A DNA stretch of 43,631 nucleotides from Candidatus Daviesbacteria bacterium RIFCSPHIGHO2_02_FULL_36_13 (GTDB lineage Bacteria; Patescibacteriota; Microgenomatia; Daviesbacterales; UBA10151): assembly GCA_001777015.1 (NCBI GenBank), contig MFCV01000025.1, forward strand, positions 1 through 43,631, in the 5' to 3' direction. The notes beneath the pieces were generated by a model. The model made no database searches. It was not told the origin of the DNA and saw only the letters and a list, made by a program, of their open reading frames with translations. Positions 30,536 through 38,893 of this stretch are shown piece by piece. The stretch's first letter is position 1; each line of letters begins with the position of its first letter. A program made the position numbers and the translations under genes.

Positions 30536-31488
30536 TAGGGTTTTCTTATACTTACACCTTCTTTATCTACAGTCAAGGTAGTAAGCGGCTCTAAATCAAA
30601 ATATGTCTTCTCTGGGGTAATAGTGGTAAAGGAAAGTAAGCAATCTTCTAACTGACCTGGAACCATATCATCCACTTTCCAGACTTTTGAATATTTTTTT
30701 TGAATTTCCGGATCAGTTGAAAAACCTCTTCCCTCACAAGCTGCCCCTAAAGCTTTAGCAGCTACCACAGCCATCACCCCTTCCTCAAATCCCCCACTAC
30801 CCATCACCAAATATACTCCCTTTCCATGAACTTTAGGATCAGTTGAGGCAAAAACAGTGGCAATAAAATCTCCTGCCTTTATTAAAATTAAATTGACTCC
30901 AAACTTTTTACACTCTTCAATATAAGAGGCATTTCTTTCCCTATCCATCATGACTACATTTATTTCAGATGGCTTCACCTTAAAAGTTTTTACTACCTCA
31001 GCCAAATTCTTTTCAACAGAATTTTGTATAGAAATCCTACCTTTAAGTTGAGGGGGTCCAAATAATTTATCCATATAATCACAATCATCTGGAGTGGGCA
31101 TTAAGCCTTTAGAAGAAGATACAGCCATCACTGACATGGCTCCAGGAGAATTTAGCTTAGCAGCTTTACTCCCTTCCACCACATCATTAACACAATCTAC
31201 CTTTAGATCTCCTTTACCAAATACTCCCTCCAAATTTGGTAAGGCCTCTCCATATTGGTGAATATGTTTTCTTCCCTCAGAACCCACCACCTCAAGCACA
31301 AATGGAATATCAGAAAGAGCAGAAAACATAGCATCTGCTCCTGCTTGATCAATTAATCTTTCTCTATCCAAAGATTCTTTATCATCCAAAATATCTGAGG
31401 GGGAAAATCCTTTTTCTTTGATAAGATCTTTTACAGAAGAGGCAGTTAGGAAAGTAGCCTGAGTAATTGCCTTTTTGACAGAGTCCAT
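30535..31488 (-). CDS. glpX: Fructose-1,6-bisphosphatase, class II (GlpX-like)
   Basis: 317 residues. Mg2+/Mn2+-dependent phosphatase releasing fructose 6-phosphate. The family blocks are visible: DVVEGSKAAKLNSPGAMSVM (substrate and metal binding; Escherichia coli GlpX has a DPIDGT-like version), VVMMDRERNASYIEECKKFG, LIKAGDFIATVF and VLMGSGGFEEGV-like YLVMGSGGFEEGVM. It lies one base from the aldolase gene on the same strand. Sedoheptulose bisphosphatase activity is a known alternative in the family. Upstream is a 123-bp gap with an 11-bp inverted repeat. Confidence 0.88.
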   Translation of the reverse strand: MDSVKKAITQATFLTASSVKDLIKEKGFSPSDILDDKESLDRERLIDQAGADAMFSALSDIPFVLEVVGSEGRKHIHQYGEALPNLEGVFGKGDLKVDCVNDVVEGSKAAKLNSPGAMSVMAVSSSKGLMPTPDDCDYMDKLFGPPQLKGRISIQNSVEKNLAEVVKTFKVKPSEINVVMMDRERNASYIEECKKFGVNLILIKAGDFIATVFASTDPKVHGKGVYLVMGSGGFEEGVMAVVAAKALGAACEGRGFSTDPEIQKKYSKVWKVDDMVPGQLEDCLLSFTTITPEKTYFDLEPLTTLTVDKEGVSIRKP

Positions 31489-31546
31489 GAAGTATAAATT
31501 ACTCTACCATATTAAGGGCGCGAAGTCACAAGTATAAAAGCAATTA

Positions 31547-31580
31547 GAAAGTTTGTGTGAATCCTAAATCACAAACTTTC
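31547..31580. promoter_or_regulatory. Perfect 11-bp inverted repeat upstream of glpX
   Basis: GAAAGTTTGTG (31547-31557) and CACAAACTTTC (31570-31580) are perfect reverse complements with a 12-base loop. No T tract follows on either strand, so it is not an intrinsic terminator. It lies 59 bp upstream of the glpX-like ATG and 32 bp past the glycosyltransferase stop. An operator or RNA hairpin is possible. Confidence 0.45.
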
Positions 31581-31611
31581 CCATAACGAGGCTAGAAACA
31601 CACTACATGAG

Positions 31612-32754
31612 TTAGGAAATACTAGCAGAGTGGTGCTTTTTACTGTGACGAGCGACCAGATCTAACATTTCTTTTTTGAATCTTTCTTTAGAAAACTTTT
31701 CTGCATTTTTTCTTAAATCTTCTGGATTAAGTTTAGTTTCTTTAAATTTTTCTAAGGCTTCTATTAAAAAATTAGTATTTACCATTCCCTCTCCACCATA
31801 CAAAAGGCCTGTTTTATTATCCTCCACAGTCTCTAAAAATCCACCAGAGGCTGGGGCAATAACAGGAGTACCTGCAGCCTGAGCTTCAATAGAAGTTATG
31901 CCAAAATCCTCATCTTCTGAAGCAATTATTAAGGCTTTGGCATCTTGTAGAAGTTTAATTCTCTCAGAATCTGAAACCCAACCCAGGAAACTAGTAGTTG
32001 GTATATGGTAAATGGCTGCTAGCTTTTTTAGATTGTCCATCTCAGGGCCTGTTCCTGCAATCTTAACTGGCAATCCTAGTTTCCCACAGGCCTCAAGTAT
32101 AATGTCTACACCCTTACTCCTTACCAGCCTTCCTAAAATCAAAAAATATGCTTCTTTTTTCTTTTTTAAAGCAATTTCAGATAGATCAACCGGAGGATAA
32201 ATAACTACACTGTCTCTTCTGTAAAACTTTTGGATTCTTTTTTGAATATTTTTAGAGTTGGCCACTAAAATATCTGGCCTCTGAGATACCTTAAAATCCA
32301 TAATCCTCATAAAATGATTGATTATCTCCCCACCAACCCTTGTTAGTAAGTGTTTTTTGTAGTTGTAGGAAGTGGTATAGCCATATAAAAATCTGGGCGG
32401 AGTATGAATATAGCTTATATGTAAAGTTTCAGGTTTAGTAATAACTGCTTTGGCAAGATGAGTTGCTGAAGATGAGGAAATAACCAAGTCATAGGAAGAT
32501 AAATCAAAGCTTTCAAACATCTTTGGGCCAAAAATCCTAAATGGAGATAAAAGTCTGTTGGCAAAAGGAAAATGCTGAAACCATGATGGCCTAATATCCC
32601 AGGATTTAAATCTTTTGCCATTCTCCCCCATGGCATCCAAGTTTACATAAGCTGTGTAGACTGGAGCCTCAGGGTAAAGTTCATGCAAAACTTCAAGTAC
32701 TCGTTCGGCGCCACCATACTCACGGAGAAAATCGTGCACTAATGCAACTTTCAT
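31612..32754 (-). CDS. Glycosyltransferase, GT4 type
   Basis: 380 residues, GT-B fold, retaining. N-terminal acceptor domain starts KVALVHDFLREYGGAERVLE, typical of GT4 enzymes of surface polysaccharide synthesis; the C-terminal donor domain carries FLILGRLVRSKGVDIIL, FLGWVSDSERIKLLQDA and the EX7E motif EDFGITSIEAQAAGTPVIAP. A loop (AAIYHIPTTSFLGW) is coded by a repeat-like stretch at 31993-32016. Donor sugar and acceptor are unknown. It begins at ATG 32754, 6 bp after the upstream gene. Confidence 0.92.
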   Translation of the reverse strand: MKVALVHDFLREYGGAERVLEVLHELYPEAPVYTAYVNLDAMGENGKRFKSWDIRPSWFQHFPFANRLLSPFRIFGPKMFESFDLSSYDLVISSSSATHLAKAVITKPETLHISYIHTPPRFLYGYTTSYNYKKHLLTRVGGEIINHFMRIMDFKVSQRPDILVANSKNIQKRIQKFYRRDSVVIYPPVDLSEIALKKKKEAYFLILGRLVRSKGVDIILEACGKLGLPVKIAGTGPEMDNLKKLAAIYHIPTTSFLGWVSDSERIKLLQDAKALIIASEDEDFGITSIEAQAAGTPVIAPASGGFLETVEDNKTGLLYGGEGMVNTNFLIEALEKFKETKLNPEDLRKNAEKFSKERFKKEMLDLVARHSKKHHSASIS

Positions 32755-32760
32755 AGGTTC

Positions 32761-33549
32761 TTATTTAGCAGCCTCAATTAGTTCCTCCATGGAGAGCTTG
32801 GTAGGTTTGGAATCAGGAGCAGAAGATGATCCACAAATAACCATGTGATGAGATTGATGTAAAAACCAACTTGCCTCAGGATCTTTTTCTTTTACCTTCT
32901 CATAAATTGCTGAAATATCTTTCTCAGGGGAAAAATATTGGACACTATTATATTTAGGATCTACCATTAAATATAAATCTCCATCTTTTTCCCTAACAAA
33001 TTCCCTGTTAACTGTTTCTGATTCTACTGCATATCCTTTTCCAAATTGAGATTCAAATTCAACTGCCTTTTCCCAGTCTATTTTTGATTGTTCTCTTTTT
33101 CTTAAAACTTCTAAAACCCTGTCTAAAATTTCCTGACCCAACTCTACTGATCTTCTAGAGCTTTCAGAAGAATTATCTTTAGTTCTGATGAAAGATTGAA
33201 TGGAAAATTCATCAAACTCAGAAGAGCTAGCCTTACCAGTATCTACCAACAGATTCCATTCAATTAACTTTTCTAAAGCCTTAGCATCTAAGTCAGGGAT
33301 ATTACCAGCTGCTTTTAGGTAATCAAAAACTAATGACCCTGCACAAGTATTAAGCCCTTCTTTGTGTTCATCAAATTGTCCCCCACCAGTTCCTATAAAG
33401 ATTTTCTCTTCAGTATCTCCCCCAGCATCCCTACTTGCAGAGATAAATTCAACGTTAGCATCTGCAAATTCAGAGTTATATTTCTTAAAAAGCCAAATGC
33501 CTACAATATCATCAAGATGTGGATTAATATGTGTTACCAATGTTTTCAT
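32761..33549 (-). CDS. Uncharacterised protein, DHH/MYG1-like metal-binding motifs
   Basis: 262 residues. The N-terminal part has VTHINPHLDDIVGIWLFKKY, GTGGGQFDEHKEG and CAGSLVFDYLK, reminiscent of the metal-coordinating TH.NPDxDxI and GxGGxFDxH motifs of DHH-superfamily phosphoesterases and MYG1 nucleases. The rest includes EDKD-rich helices and SWFLHQSHHMVICGSS near the end. No membrane segment or signal. A hydrolase on a phosphodiester is the best guess, but no family is firmly recognised. Confidence 0.5.
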   Translation of the reverse strand: MKTLVTHINPHLDDIVGIWLFKKYNSEFADANVEFISASRDAGGDTEEKIFIGTGGGQFDEHKEGLNTCAGSLVFDYLKAAGNIPDLDAKALEKLIEWNLLVDTGKASSSEFDEFSIQSFIRTKDNSSESSRRSVELGQEILDRVLEVLRKREQSKIDWEKAVEFESQFGKGYAVESETVNREFVREKDGDLYLMVDPKYNSVQYFSPEKDISAIYEKVKEKDPEASWFLHQSHHMVICGSSSAPDSKPTKLSMEELIEAAK

Positions 33550-33611
33550 AGTGAAAGTATAACAATTTTACCCAAGAAGAACAAAGAACTGTTAAGAAGA
33601 AAGGTAATTAA

Positions 33612-33905
33612 TTATCCTTGGGCTACAGATCCAACTCCCAAAATCATTGCCCCATAAGTGTAAGCACCCATCCCTAAGCTATAACCTATATCACCTGTTG
33701 TTATAACTCCTCCTACTGCTATAGCAGCGGGTGCACCAATAAACAGACCTTCTGCAATAGCCATCAAAGCTTTTGTTTCTAAAGGAGCTCTTCTTTCTCT
33801 TCTTATTGAAGATGGAACAGTATGTGGAATAAGCAATATATCTTTTGCCACACCAGCTACCTCTCTAACTCTTCTTAATCCTTCTCTGATACGTTCACTG
33901 TGCAT
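33612..33905 (-). CDS. Hypothetical small membrane protein
   Basis: 97 residues from ATG 33905. A basic, Arg-rich N-terminal half (RIREGLRRVREVAG, SIRRERRAPLE) precedes two hydrophobic, Gly/Ala-rich segments (AIAEGLFIGAPAAIAVGG and LGMGAYTYGAMILGVGSVA). It probably inserts in the membrane with the N-terminus inside. No known family. It lies between polA and the DHH-like gene on the same strand, with 56 and 62 bp gaps. Confidence 0.5.
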   Translation of the reverse strand: MHSERIREGLRRVREVAGVAKDILLIPHTVPSSIRRERRAPLETKALMAIAEGLFIGAPAAIAVGGVITTGDIGYSLGMGAYTYGAMILGVGSVAQG

Positions 33906-33961
33906 ATTGTCCAGATATTATCATAAAAGTATCCTTTGTCAAATCTTTATAAACGAAGTTT

Positions 33962-36277
33962 TCAAGCTACGCTTATGGGCTGCATCTCTCCCCAGTTTGG
34001 ACCAACTTTTAAATCTACTACTACTGGCACAGATAATTTTAGGGCATTTTCCATTTTATCTTTAACTAATTTAGCTATCTTTTCTACCTCTTTTGGGGAA
34101 ACTTCAAAAAGCAACTCATCATGTATTTGTAAAATCATTACACAGTCGTTGTTCGCTGTTCGTTTTTCGTTTTTAGCGAATGACGAATCACGATTAACAA
34201 GTTCTCTATCAATCTCTACCATGGCTTTTTTAATCATATCTGCTGCTGTTCCCTGCACGGGGTGATTTATAGCTGCCCTTTCTCCTGCTGCCTTAAACAT
34301 CCTATTAGAAGCTTGTAGCTCCGGCATATATCTTTTTCTGCCTAAAATTGTCTCCACAAATCCATTTTCATAGCCAAACTGGAGAGTTTTATTCATCCAT
34401 TCTTTAACCTTAGGAAATCCTAAAAAGTATTCTTCAATATAGGTTCTGGCAACCTCATATGGAACTTGCAGCTGTCTGCTTAAAGCATGAGGTCCTTGAC
34501 CATAAAGTGTGGCAAAATTCATGGTTTTACCTACTGTTCTTTGCTCTTTCGTAACTTTATCCAAATCTACTTTAAAAATTTTGGAGGCTGTGGCTGAATG
34601 AATATCTAAGCCTTCTTTAAAAGCTTTTTTTAAGGCTGGGTCATCAGCCAAATGTGCCATAATCCTAAGCTCAATTTGAGAATAATCAGCTGCTAGTAAA
34701 ACTTTATCCTTAGGAGCTATGAAGGCTTTTCTTATTTCTGAGCCTTTTTCCCCTTTAATTGGAATATTCTGCAGATTTGGATTGGTGGAAGAAAGTCTGC
34801 CTGTAGCTGCTCCTTCTACATTAAAAGTAGAGTGTATTCTTTTATCTTCCCCTACTGATTTTGGAAGCGCATCAATATAAGTAGAAACTAGCTTAAAAAG
34901 AGTCCTGTATTCAAGCAAGAGCGGCACTGCTGGATGAGCAGAAGATAACTCCTTTAAGGTTTCTTCATCAGTACTTCTGCCGGTTTTTGTTTTCCTAAAA
35001 ACAGGTAAATTTAACTCATCAAAAAGCACAATTTGCAACTGCTTTGGACTGTTCAGATTAAACTCATGTCCCACATTTGAGTATATTTCTTTCTCAATTT
35101 TAACTAATCGGGCTTTCAATTCTTTCCCAAGTGCCCCTAAAAACTTCAAATCCACCAAAATTCCAGTCTTAGTCATTTTTTCCAAAACAGGAGTTACTTT
35201 TAGGTCTAAGTTTGATGTAACAGTGCCTGGTCCTGTCGTTAGCTGGTCTGACTGCAAAGTACCGCTCGCCCTACCAGTTGGCTCGCTGTGAGTTTGATTC
35301 GCACCAGAGTCTTCCTTCGATTCATTTTCTTTAGAAGTCTGCTCATCTGCACTAACTACTTTGGCAGTTTCAGACTTCGCTACGCCACCCGGCAATAATG
35401 AAAGTCTATTTATTAGGCTTTTAAATTCAAGCTCTTCAAATAAATCCCTAATCTTTTCAATTTTATAATCATGAGTCACACACATCTTTAAATCTAGTTT
35501 TATAGGAGCATCAAGATCTAAAGTAGCTAGCTTTTTACTCATCACAGCTGATTCTGCTCCTTCAGCCAGCAGTTTTTGCATTCTTTCAGGCAAGGTTTTT
35601 ATATTTTTAGGATCATAAATTTTTTCTACTGTCCCAAACTGATGAATTAACTTTGTGGCTGAGACATCCCCTATCCCATTAACCCCTGGAATATTATCAG
35701 AGGCATCTCCAGCCAAAGCTTTATAATCAATTAGTTGAATTGGAGAAAAACCATACTTGGCCGCAAATTCTTCCTCACCATAAAGCCCTACATCTTGTAA
35801 AGTCTTTTTAGGCATAAAAACTTTAAGTTTTTTTGAGATCAGCTGCATAATATCTCTATCCCCCGTGACCACTACCACTTCCAGGTTTTTCTCTTTTTGG
35901 GCTTGTTTAGCTAGAGTTCCAATCAAATCATCAGCCTCATATCCAGATAATTTAAACTCAGCAATATTAAAAGCTTTTGTTATTTCAAAAACCCTTTTGT
36001 ATTGAGAAGTTAAACCATCATCTGTAGGGCCCCTAGTGGCTTTATATTGGGCATAAGCCTGATGTCTGAATGTTGGACCCTTTTCATCCCAAGCTATAGC
36101 TAAATAATCTGGCTTAAGCTCTGAAATTACCTTTAAAATCATAGCTGAAAAGCCATAAACAGCATTAACCAGTTCCCCTTTTGAAGTAGTAAAAGGAGGG
36201 GTGGCATGATAAGCCCTATGAAGAAGAGCATTTCCATCAACGAGAACCAACTTCGTTGGTAAACCAAGTCTTTTCAT
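33962..36277 (-). CDS. polA: DNA polymerase I without a 3'-5' exonuclease domain
   Basis: 771 residues, against about 930 for Escherichia coli. The 5' nuclease domain (residues 1-290) is complete: LVLVDGNALLHRAYH, VVVTGDRDIMQLIS, DYKALAGDASDNIPGVNGIG. A polar low-complexity linker (about 292-343, with SADEQTSKENESKEDSGANQ) follows, then directly the polymerase domain (TPVLEKMTKTGILVD, LLAADYSQIELRIMAHLADD, RTVGKTMNFATLYGQG, QIHDELLFEV). No room remains for a proofreading domain. Close to motif C a repeat-coded stretch NRDSSFAKNEKRTANND is inserted. It should process Okazaki fragments and fill repair gaps without editing. Confidence 0.96.
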   Translation of the reverse strand: MKRLGLPTKLVLVDGNALLHRAYHATPPFTTSKGELVNAVYGFSAMILKVISELKPDYLAIAWDEKGPTFRHQAYAQYKATRGPTDDGLTSQYKRVFEITKAFNIAEFKLSGYEADDLIGTLAKQAQKEKNLEVVVVTGDRDIMQLISKKLKVFMPKKTLQDVGLYGEEEFAAKYGFSPIQLIDYKALAGDASDNIPGVNGIGDVSATKLIHQFGTVEKIYDPKNIKTLPERMQKLLAEGAESAVMSKKLATLDLDAPIKLDLKMCVTHDYKIEKIRDLFEELEFKSLINRLSLLPGGVAKSETAKVVSADEQTSKENESKEDSGANQTHSEPTGRASGTLQSDQLTTGPGTVTSNLDLKVTPVLEKMTKTGILVDLKFLGALGKELKARLVKIEKEIYSNVGHEFNLNSPKQLQIVLFDELNLPVFRKTKTGRSTDEETLKELSSAHPAVPLLLEYRTLFKLVSTYIDALPKSVGEDKRIHSTFNVEGAATGRLSSTNPNLQNIPIKGEKGSEIRKAFIAPKDKVLLAADYSQIELRIMAHLADDPALKKAFKEGLDIHSATASKIFKVDLDKVTKEQRTVGKTMNFATLYGQGPHALSRQLQVPYEVARTYIEEYFLGFPKVKEWMNKTLQFGYENGFVETILGRKRYMPELQASNRMFKAAGERAAINHPVQGTAADMIKKAMVEIDRELVNRDSSFAKNEKRTANNDCVMILQIHDELLFEVSPKEVEKIAKLVKDKMENALKLSVPVVVDLKVGPNWGEMQPISVA
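34145..34200. repeat. In-frame TTCGT/ACGAA inverted element in polA
   Basis: On the gene strand CGTGATTCGTCATTCGCT is followed by AAAAACGAAAAACGAACAGC. It is the same architecture and sense as the copies in carA and carB. It encodes RDSSFAKNEKRTANND just before QIHDELLFEV. Confidence 0.7.
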
Positions 36278-36335
36278 ATTTTTGATCCTATCAAAAATTC
36301 AAGGTTCCTCATGGGTTCTTATAGAGAGATTCTAT

Positions 36336-36378
36336 AATCAAAATACTTCATATTGCAACCATAAGTAGTATTTTGATT
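36336..36378. promoter_or_regulatory. Perfect 12-bp inverted repeat in the polA divergent region
   Basis: AATCAAAATACT (36336-36347) and AGTATTTTGATT (36367-36378) are perfect reverse complements with a 19-base spacer. They lie in the 138-bp gap between polA (minus) and the small membrane protein gene (plus). A TATAAT (36333-36338) touches the left arm. It looks like an operator or hairpin; no T tract follows. Confidence 0.5.
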
Positions 36379-36415
36379 TCATAATCGTTTAACGAGAGTT
36401 GTAAGCTCGAGTTAA

Positions 36416-36877
36416 ATGAGCATAGCATATAATAAAAGGATGAAAACACATTTAAAAAAATTTGTCAGAGGCTACCTATTATTTGGGAGTTTATATATGT
36501 TTGTTGAAGCTATTATTCATTTTTCAAATATTAAACTATCTTCTGTTAGCACAAACTGGCCCAAAGAAGCCTTAACTTTTTCATCCCTTATGAGCAGTTT
36601 TTATGGATCAACAACCCTATTTTTAGCAGCTATCCAATTATTGGTACAAACAAATATAGAAAAATTTAAGAAAATAATACAATTATTAGCCTTTTATGCT
36701 GGATTTCATGGAATATTACTAATCTTTATCAGTGCTACCAACGAAGTAGATTCAATTTATAATAACTACCCTTCCCTATTATTTTGGATTCCTTTTTATA
36801 ATTATTATCTTTTGTTTGAAGCTGGTCTGCTTTTATTATTTGCCTTACTGATTTATTTTTGGAGCAGACTTAAATGA
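36416..36877 (+). CDS. Hypothetical four-helix membrane protein
   Basis: 153 residues from ATG 36416; an in-frame ATG at 36440 gives a normal-looking basic N-terminus (MKTHLKKFVRGYLLFG) and is an equally good start. Four hydrophobic segments are seen (YLLFGSLYMFVEAIIHF, SSFYGSTTLFLAAIQLLV, LLAFYAGFHGILLIFISA, FYNYYLLFEAGLLLLFALLI). No known family. Its stop overlaps the start of the GT28-like gene by 4 bp, so it could help a lipid glycosyltransferase at the membrane. Confidence 0.7.
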   Translation: MSIAYNKRMKTHLKKFVRGYLLFGSLYMFVEAIIHFSNIKLSSVSTNWPKEALTFSSLMSSFYGSTTLFLAAIQLLVQTNIEKFKKIIQLLAFYAGFHGILLIFISATNEVDSIYNNYPSLLFWIPFYNYYLLFEAGLLLLFALLIYFWSRLK

Positions 36878-37917
36878 AAATATTAGTTTGTTATTCTGAA
36901 ACAGGAGGGGGACATCTAAGAGCTGCTCAGGCTCTAGCAGAAGAATTAAGTCTAAGAAAAAATATAGAGGTAGTTTTAATAGATGTTGGCAAGGAAACTA
37001 ACTGGGGTCAGAAAATCAACCCTTCTTTGACATATTATTTTATCTCCCATTACCTACTTCCTCTTTATAATTTGATATATAGACTAACTGATAATCAATT
37101 TGGAGTAAGAATTCTAAGATTTACTATTAAATTATTCTGGGGTAAGGCATTTAAAAAAATATTGAACCGGGAAAAACCTGATTTGATTTTAACTACTCAC
37201 CCTATTATATCTCCATCTACTGTAAATTTAGATAATAAAATTCCATTTGTTGTAGTGGTACTTGATTTGGGTAAACCTCACAGAATTTGGTTTGATAAAT
37301 GGGCTGACTATATTATTGTTCCGGATAAAGAGATGGCTTCTTGGGCATCTAAAAAATTTAAAATAGAACCTTCAAAACTCAAACCCTTAGGTTACCCTTT
37401 AAGAGCCGCATTTAAAAATCCAGATACTTCAACTTCCTCAAACACAATTTTAATACTTGGAGCAGGCATTGAGTCACTCCTTGTAATTTCTTGGATAAAA
37501 AAAATTAAAAAAAAGTTTCCTGATAAAAAGATAGTTGTTGTTTGCGGACACAATATCCTTTTGGAAAAAATTTTATCCAAACTAAAGTATGTCAAAAGCT
37601 TTGGATTCATTGATAATCTCGACAATTTATTGAATGAGGCAGATTTAGTAATAACGAAAGCAGGTCCAGGTATAATAATGGAGGCAGCAGCTTTAAAAAA
37701 AACTATTATTGTTACCAGATGGGTTGTCTTGCAGGAAAAAGGCAACGTGAATTTTGTATTGGAAAATAGATTGGGTCTTTATGATCCAAAGGGTAAAAAT
37801 TTAGTCTCATCAATTGAGAAGATTTATAAAAATTACCAAAAATATACAAGTCCTAAAAACATAATTTCCTTTGATACTGAAGTAATGGCTGACTATATAA
37901 TCAATCTAATTAAATAA
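36874..37917 (+). CDS. GT28-type glycosyltransferase, MGDG synthase-like
   Basis: 347 residues. N-terminal KILVCYSETGGGHLRAAQAL carries the GGGH motif of the monogalactosyldiacylglycerol synthase / MurG-like group, which moves hexose to diacylglycerol. The middle has LILTTHPIISPSTV and FVVVVLDLGKPHRIWFDKWA, and the donor domain VVVCGHNILLEKIL, FIDNLDNLLNEADLVITKAG and PGIIMEAAALKKTIIVT. It is likely a membrane glycolipid synthase. It overlaps the upstream membrane protein by 4 bp and the convergent hydrolase gene by 12 bp. Confidence 0.88.
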   Translation: MKILVCYSETGGGHLRAAQALAEELSLRKNIEVVLIDVGKETNWGQKINPSLTYYFISHYLLPLYNLIYRLTDNQFGVRILRFTIKLFWGKAFKKILNREKPDLILTTHPIISPSTVNLDNKIPFVVVVLDLGKPHRIWFDKWADYIIVPDKEMASWASKKFKIEPSKLKPLGYPLRAAFKNPDTSTSSNTILILGAGIESLLVISWIKKIKKKFPDKKIVVVCGHNILLEKILSKLKYVKSFGFIDNLDNLLNEADLVITKAGPGIIMEAAALKKTIIVTRWVVLQEKGNVNFVLENRLGLYDPKGKNLVSSIEKIYKNYQKYTSPKNIISFDTEVMADYIINLIK

Positions 37918-38856
37918 TGTTTTGGCAAAGTCCCAATACTCAGGCTGACCCTGCTCCTTCATAAAGTACCACCACTCTACTCCCCAAAGATAAATCTCAG
38001 AAAATCCAGTTTGTTTGGCAAAATTTACATTTTCTCTAAATTCTTCAGGTGAAAAAAGCTTAACTTGCTCAGCAGTTTCTGTACCAACAGCAAAGTTGTT
38101 ATAAAACCAGGGTTCTGCCTGAAGTTCTGCAATAAATGTTTTTTTATTTCCTGCTAATTTTGACTTTATGTTATAAAAATAAGGAAGCAAAGGGTAGCTG
38201 GCATAGCCTAAGGTTGGATTATAAACTTTCCTATAAACAGAAATCCCAAATATATCTGACAGTTTCATTGGAGTTTCCCAGGCTCCCAGTTCACCTGAAT
38301 CAGTAATCATTATTGGCTTGTCAGATAAATCTCTAACTAATTCAACTTCTTTTTTTAGAAATTCCTCATCAAACCTATCACAATTATGTCCAAAAAAATC
38401 CAATGTTGGTTCATTTTCCACCTGCCAGTAAGCTATTTCAGAGCGGTCTCTATACCTTAAAATAACTTTCTCAATATACTCCAGGGCCAATCTTTGTCTC
38501 TCACCTACCGGTAAACTTTTAATATCTTTTGGAATATGGCACTCAGGCCACCTAGGCTGTTTTATACCTAAAGTTAAAATAACTTTGGCCTCTCTTTTTT
38601 TGGCCTCATCCAGCATAAAATCAACTTGAGACAAATCATCAACATCCCAATAAGTTGGTATTCTTAAATTCTTTACCTTTAAATCATCAAGAATACTTAA
38701 ATAGACTTTTTTCCAGTCCAAATTTAATTCAGTTGCATATTTTTGAGAGAAAGTCACACCAAAAGAGACATTTGTAGAGATGAATTTATTAAAAATAAGC
38801 TGGCCTGAAAAGATTATTATAAAGAAAATAAGTAAAATGAGCAGAAATTTACCCAT
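37906..38856 (-). CDS. Membrane-anchored glycoside hydrolase-like protein (clan GH-A fold)
   Basis: 316 residues. An N-terminal hydrophobic segment (FLLILLIFFIIIFSGQLIF) anchors or exports it. The rest reads as a TIM barrel of the cellulase/GH5-like clan: LRIPTYWD, KVILTLGIKQPRWPE, the acid/base in AYWQVENEPTLDF (Glu149) and a nucleophile candidate in FIAELQAEPW (Glu244), then EIYLWGVEWW at the barrel end. Substrate unknown; a surface or neighbour polysaccharide is plausible given the adjacent glycosyltransferases. Divergent from the GT4 gene at 38894. Confidence 0.75.
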   Translation of the reverse strand: MGKFLLILLIFFIIIFSGQLIFNKFISTNVSFGVTFSQKYATELNLDWKKVYLSILDDLKVKNLRIPTYWDVDDLSQVDFMLDEAKKREAKVILTLGIKQPRWPECHIPKDIKSLPVGERQRLALEYIEKVILRYRDRSEIAYWQVENEPTLDFFGHNCDRFDEEFLKKEVELVRDLSDKPIMITDSGELGAWETPMKLSDIFGISVYRKVYNPTLGYASYPLLPYFYNIKSKLAGNKKTFIAELQAEPWFYNNFAVGTETAEQVKLFSPEEFRENVNFAKQTGFSEIYLWGVEWWYFMKEQGQPEYWDFAKTLFN

Positions 38857-38893
38857 ACAGTAAATATACCTTAAATTTGATAGAATTGAACCT

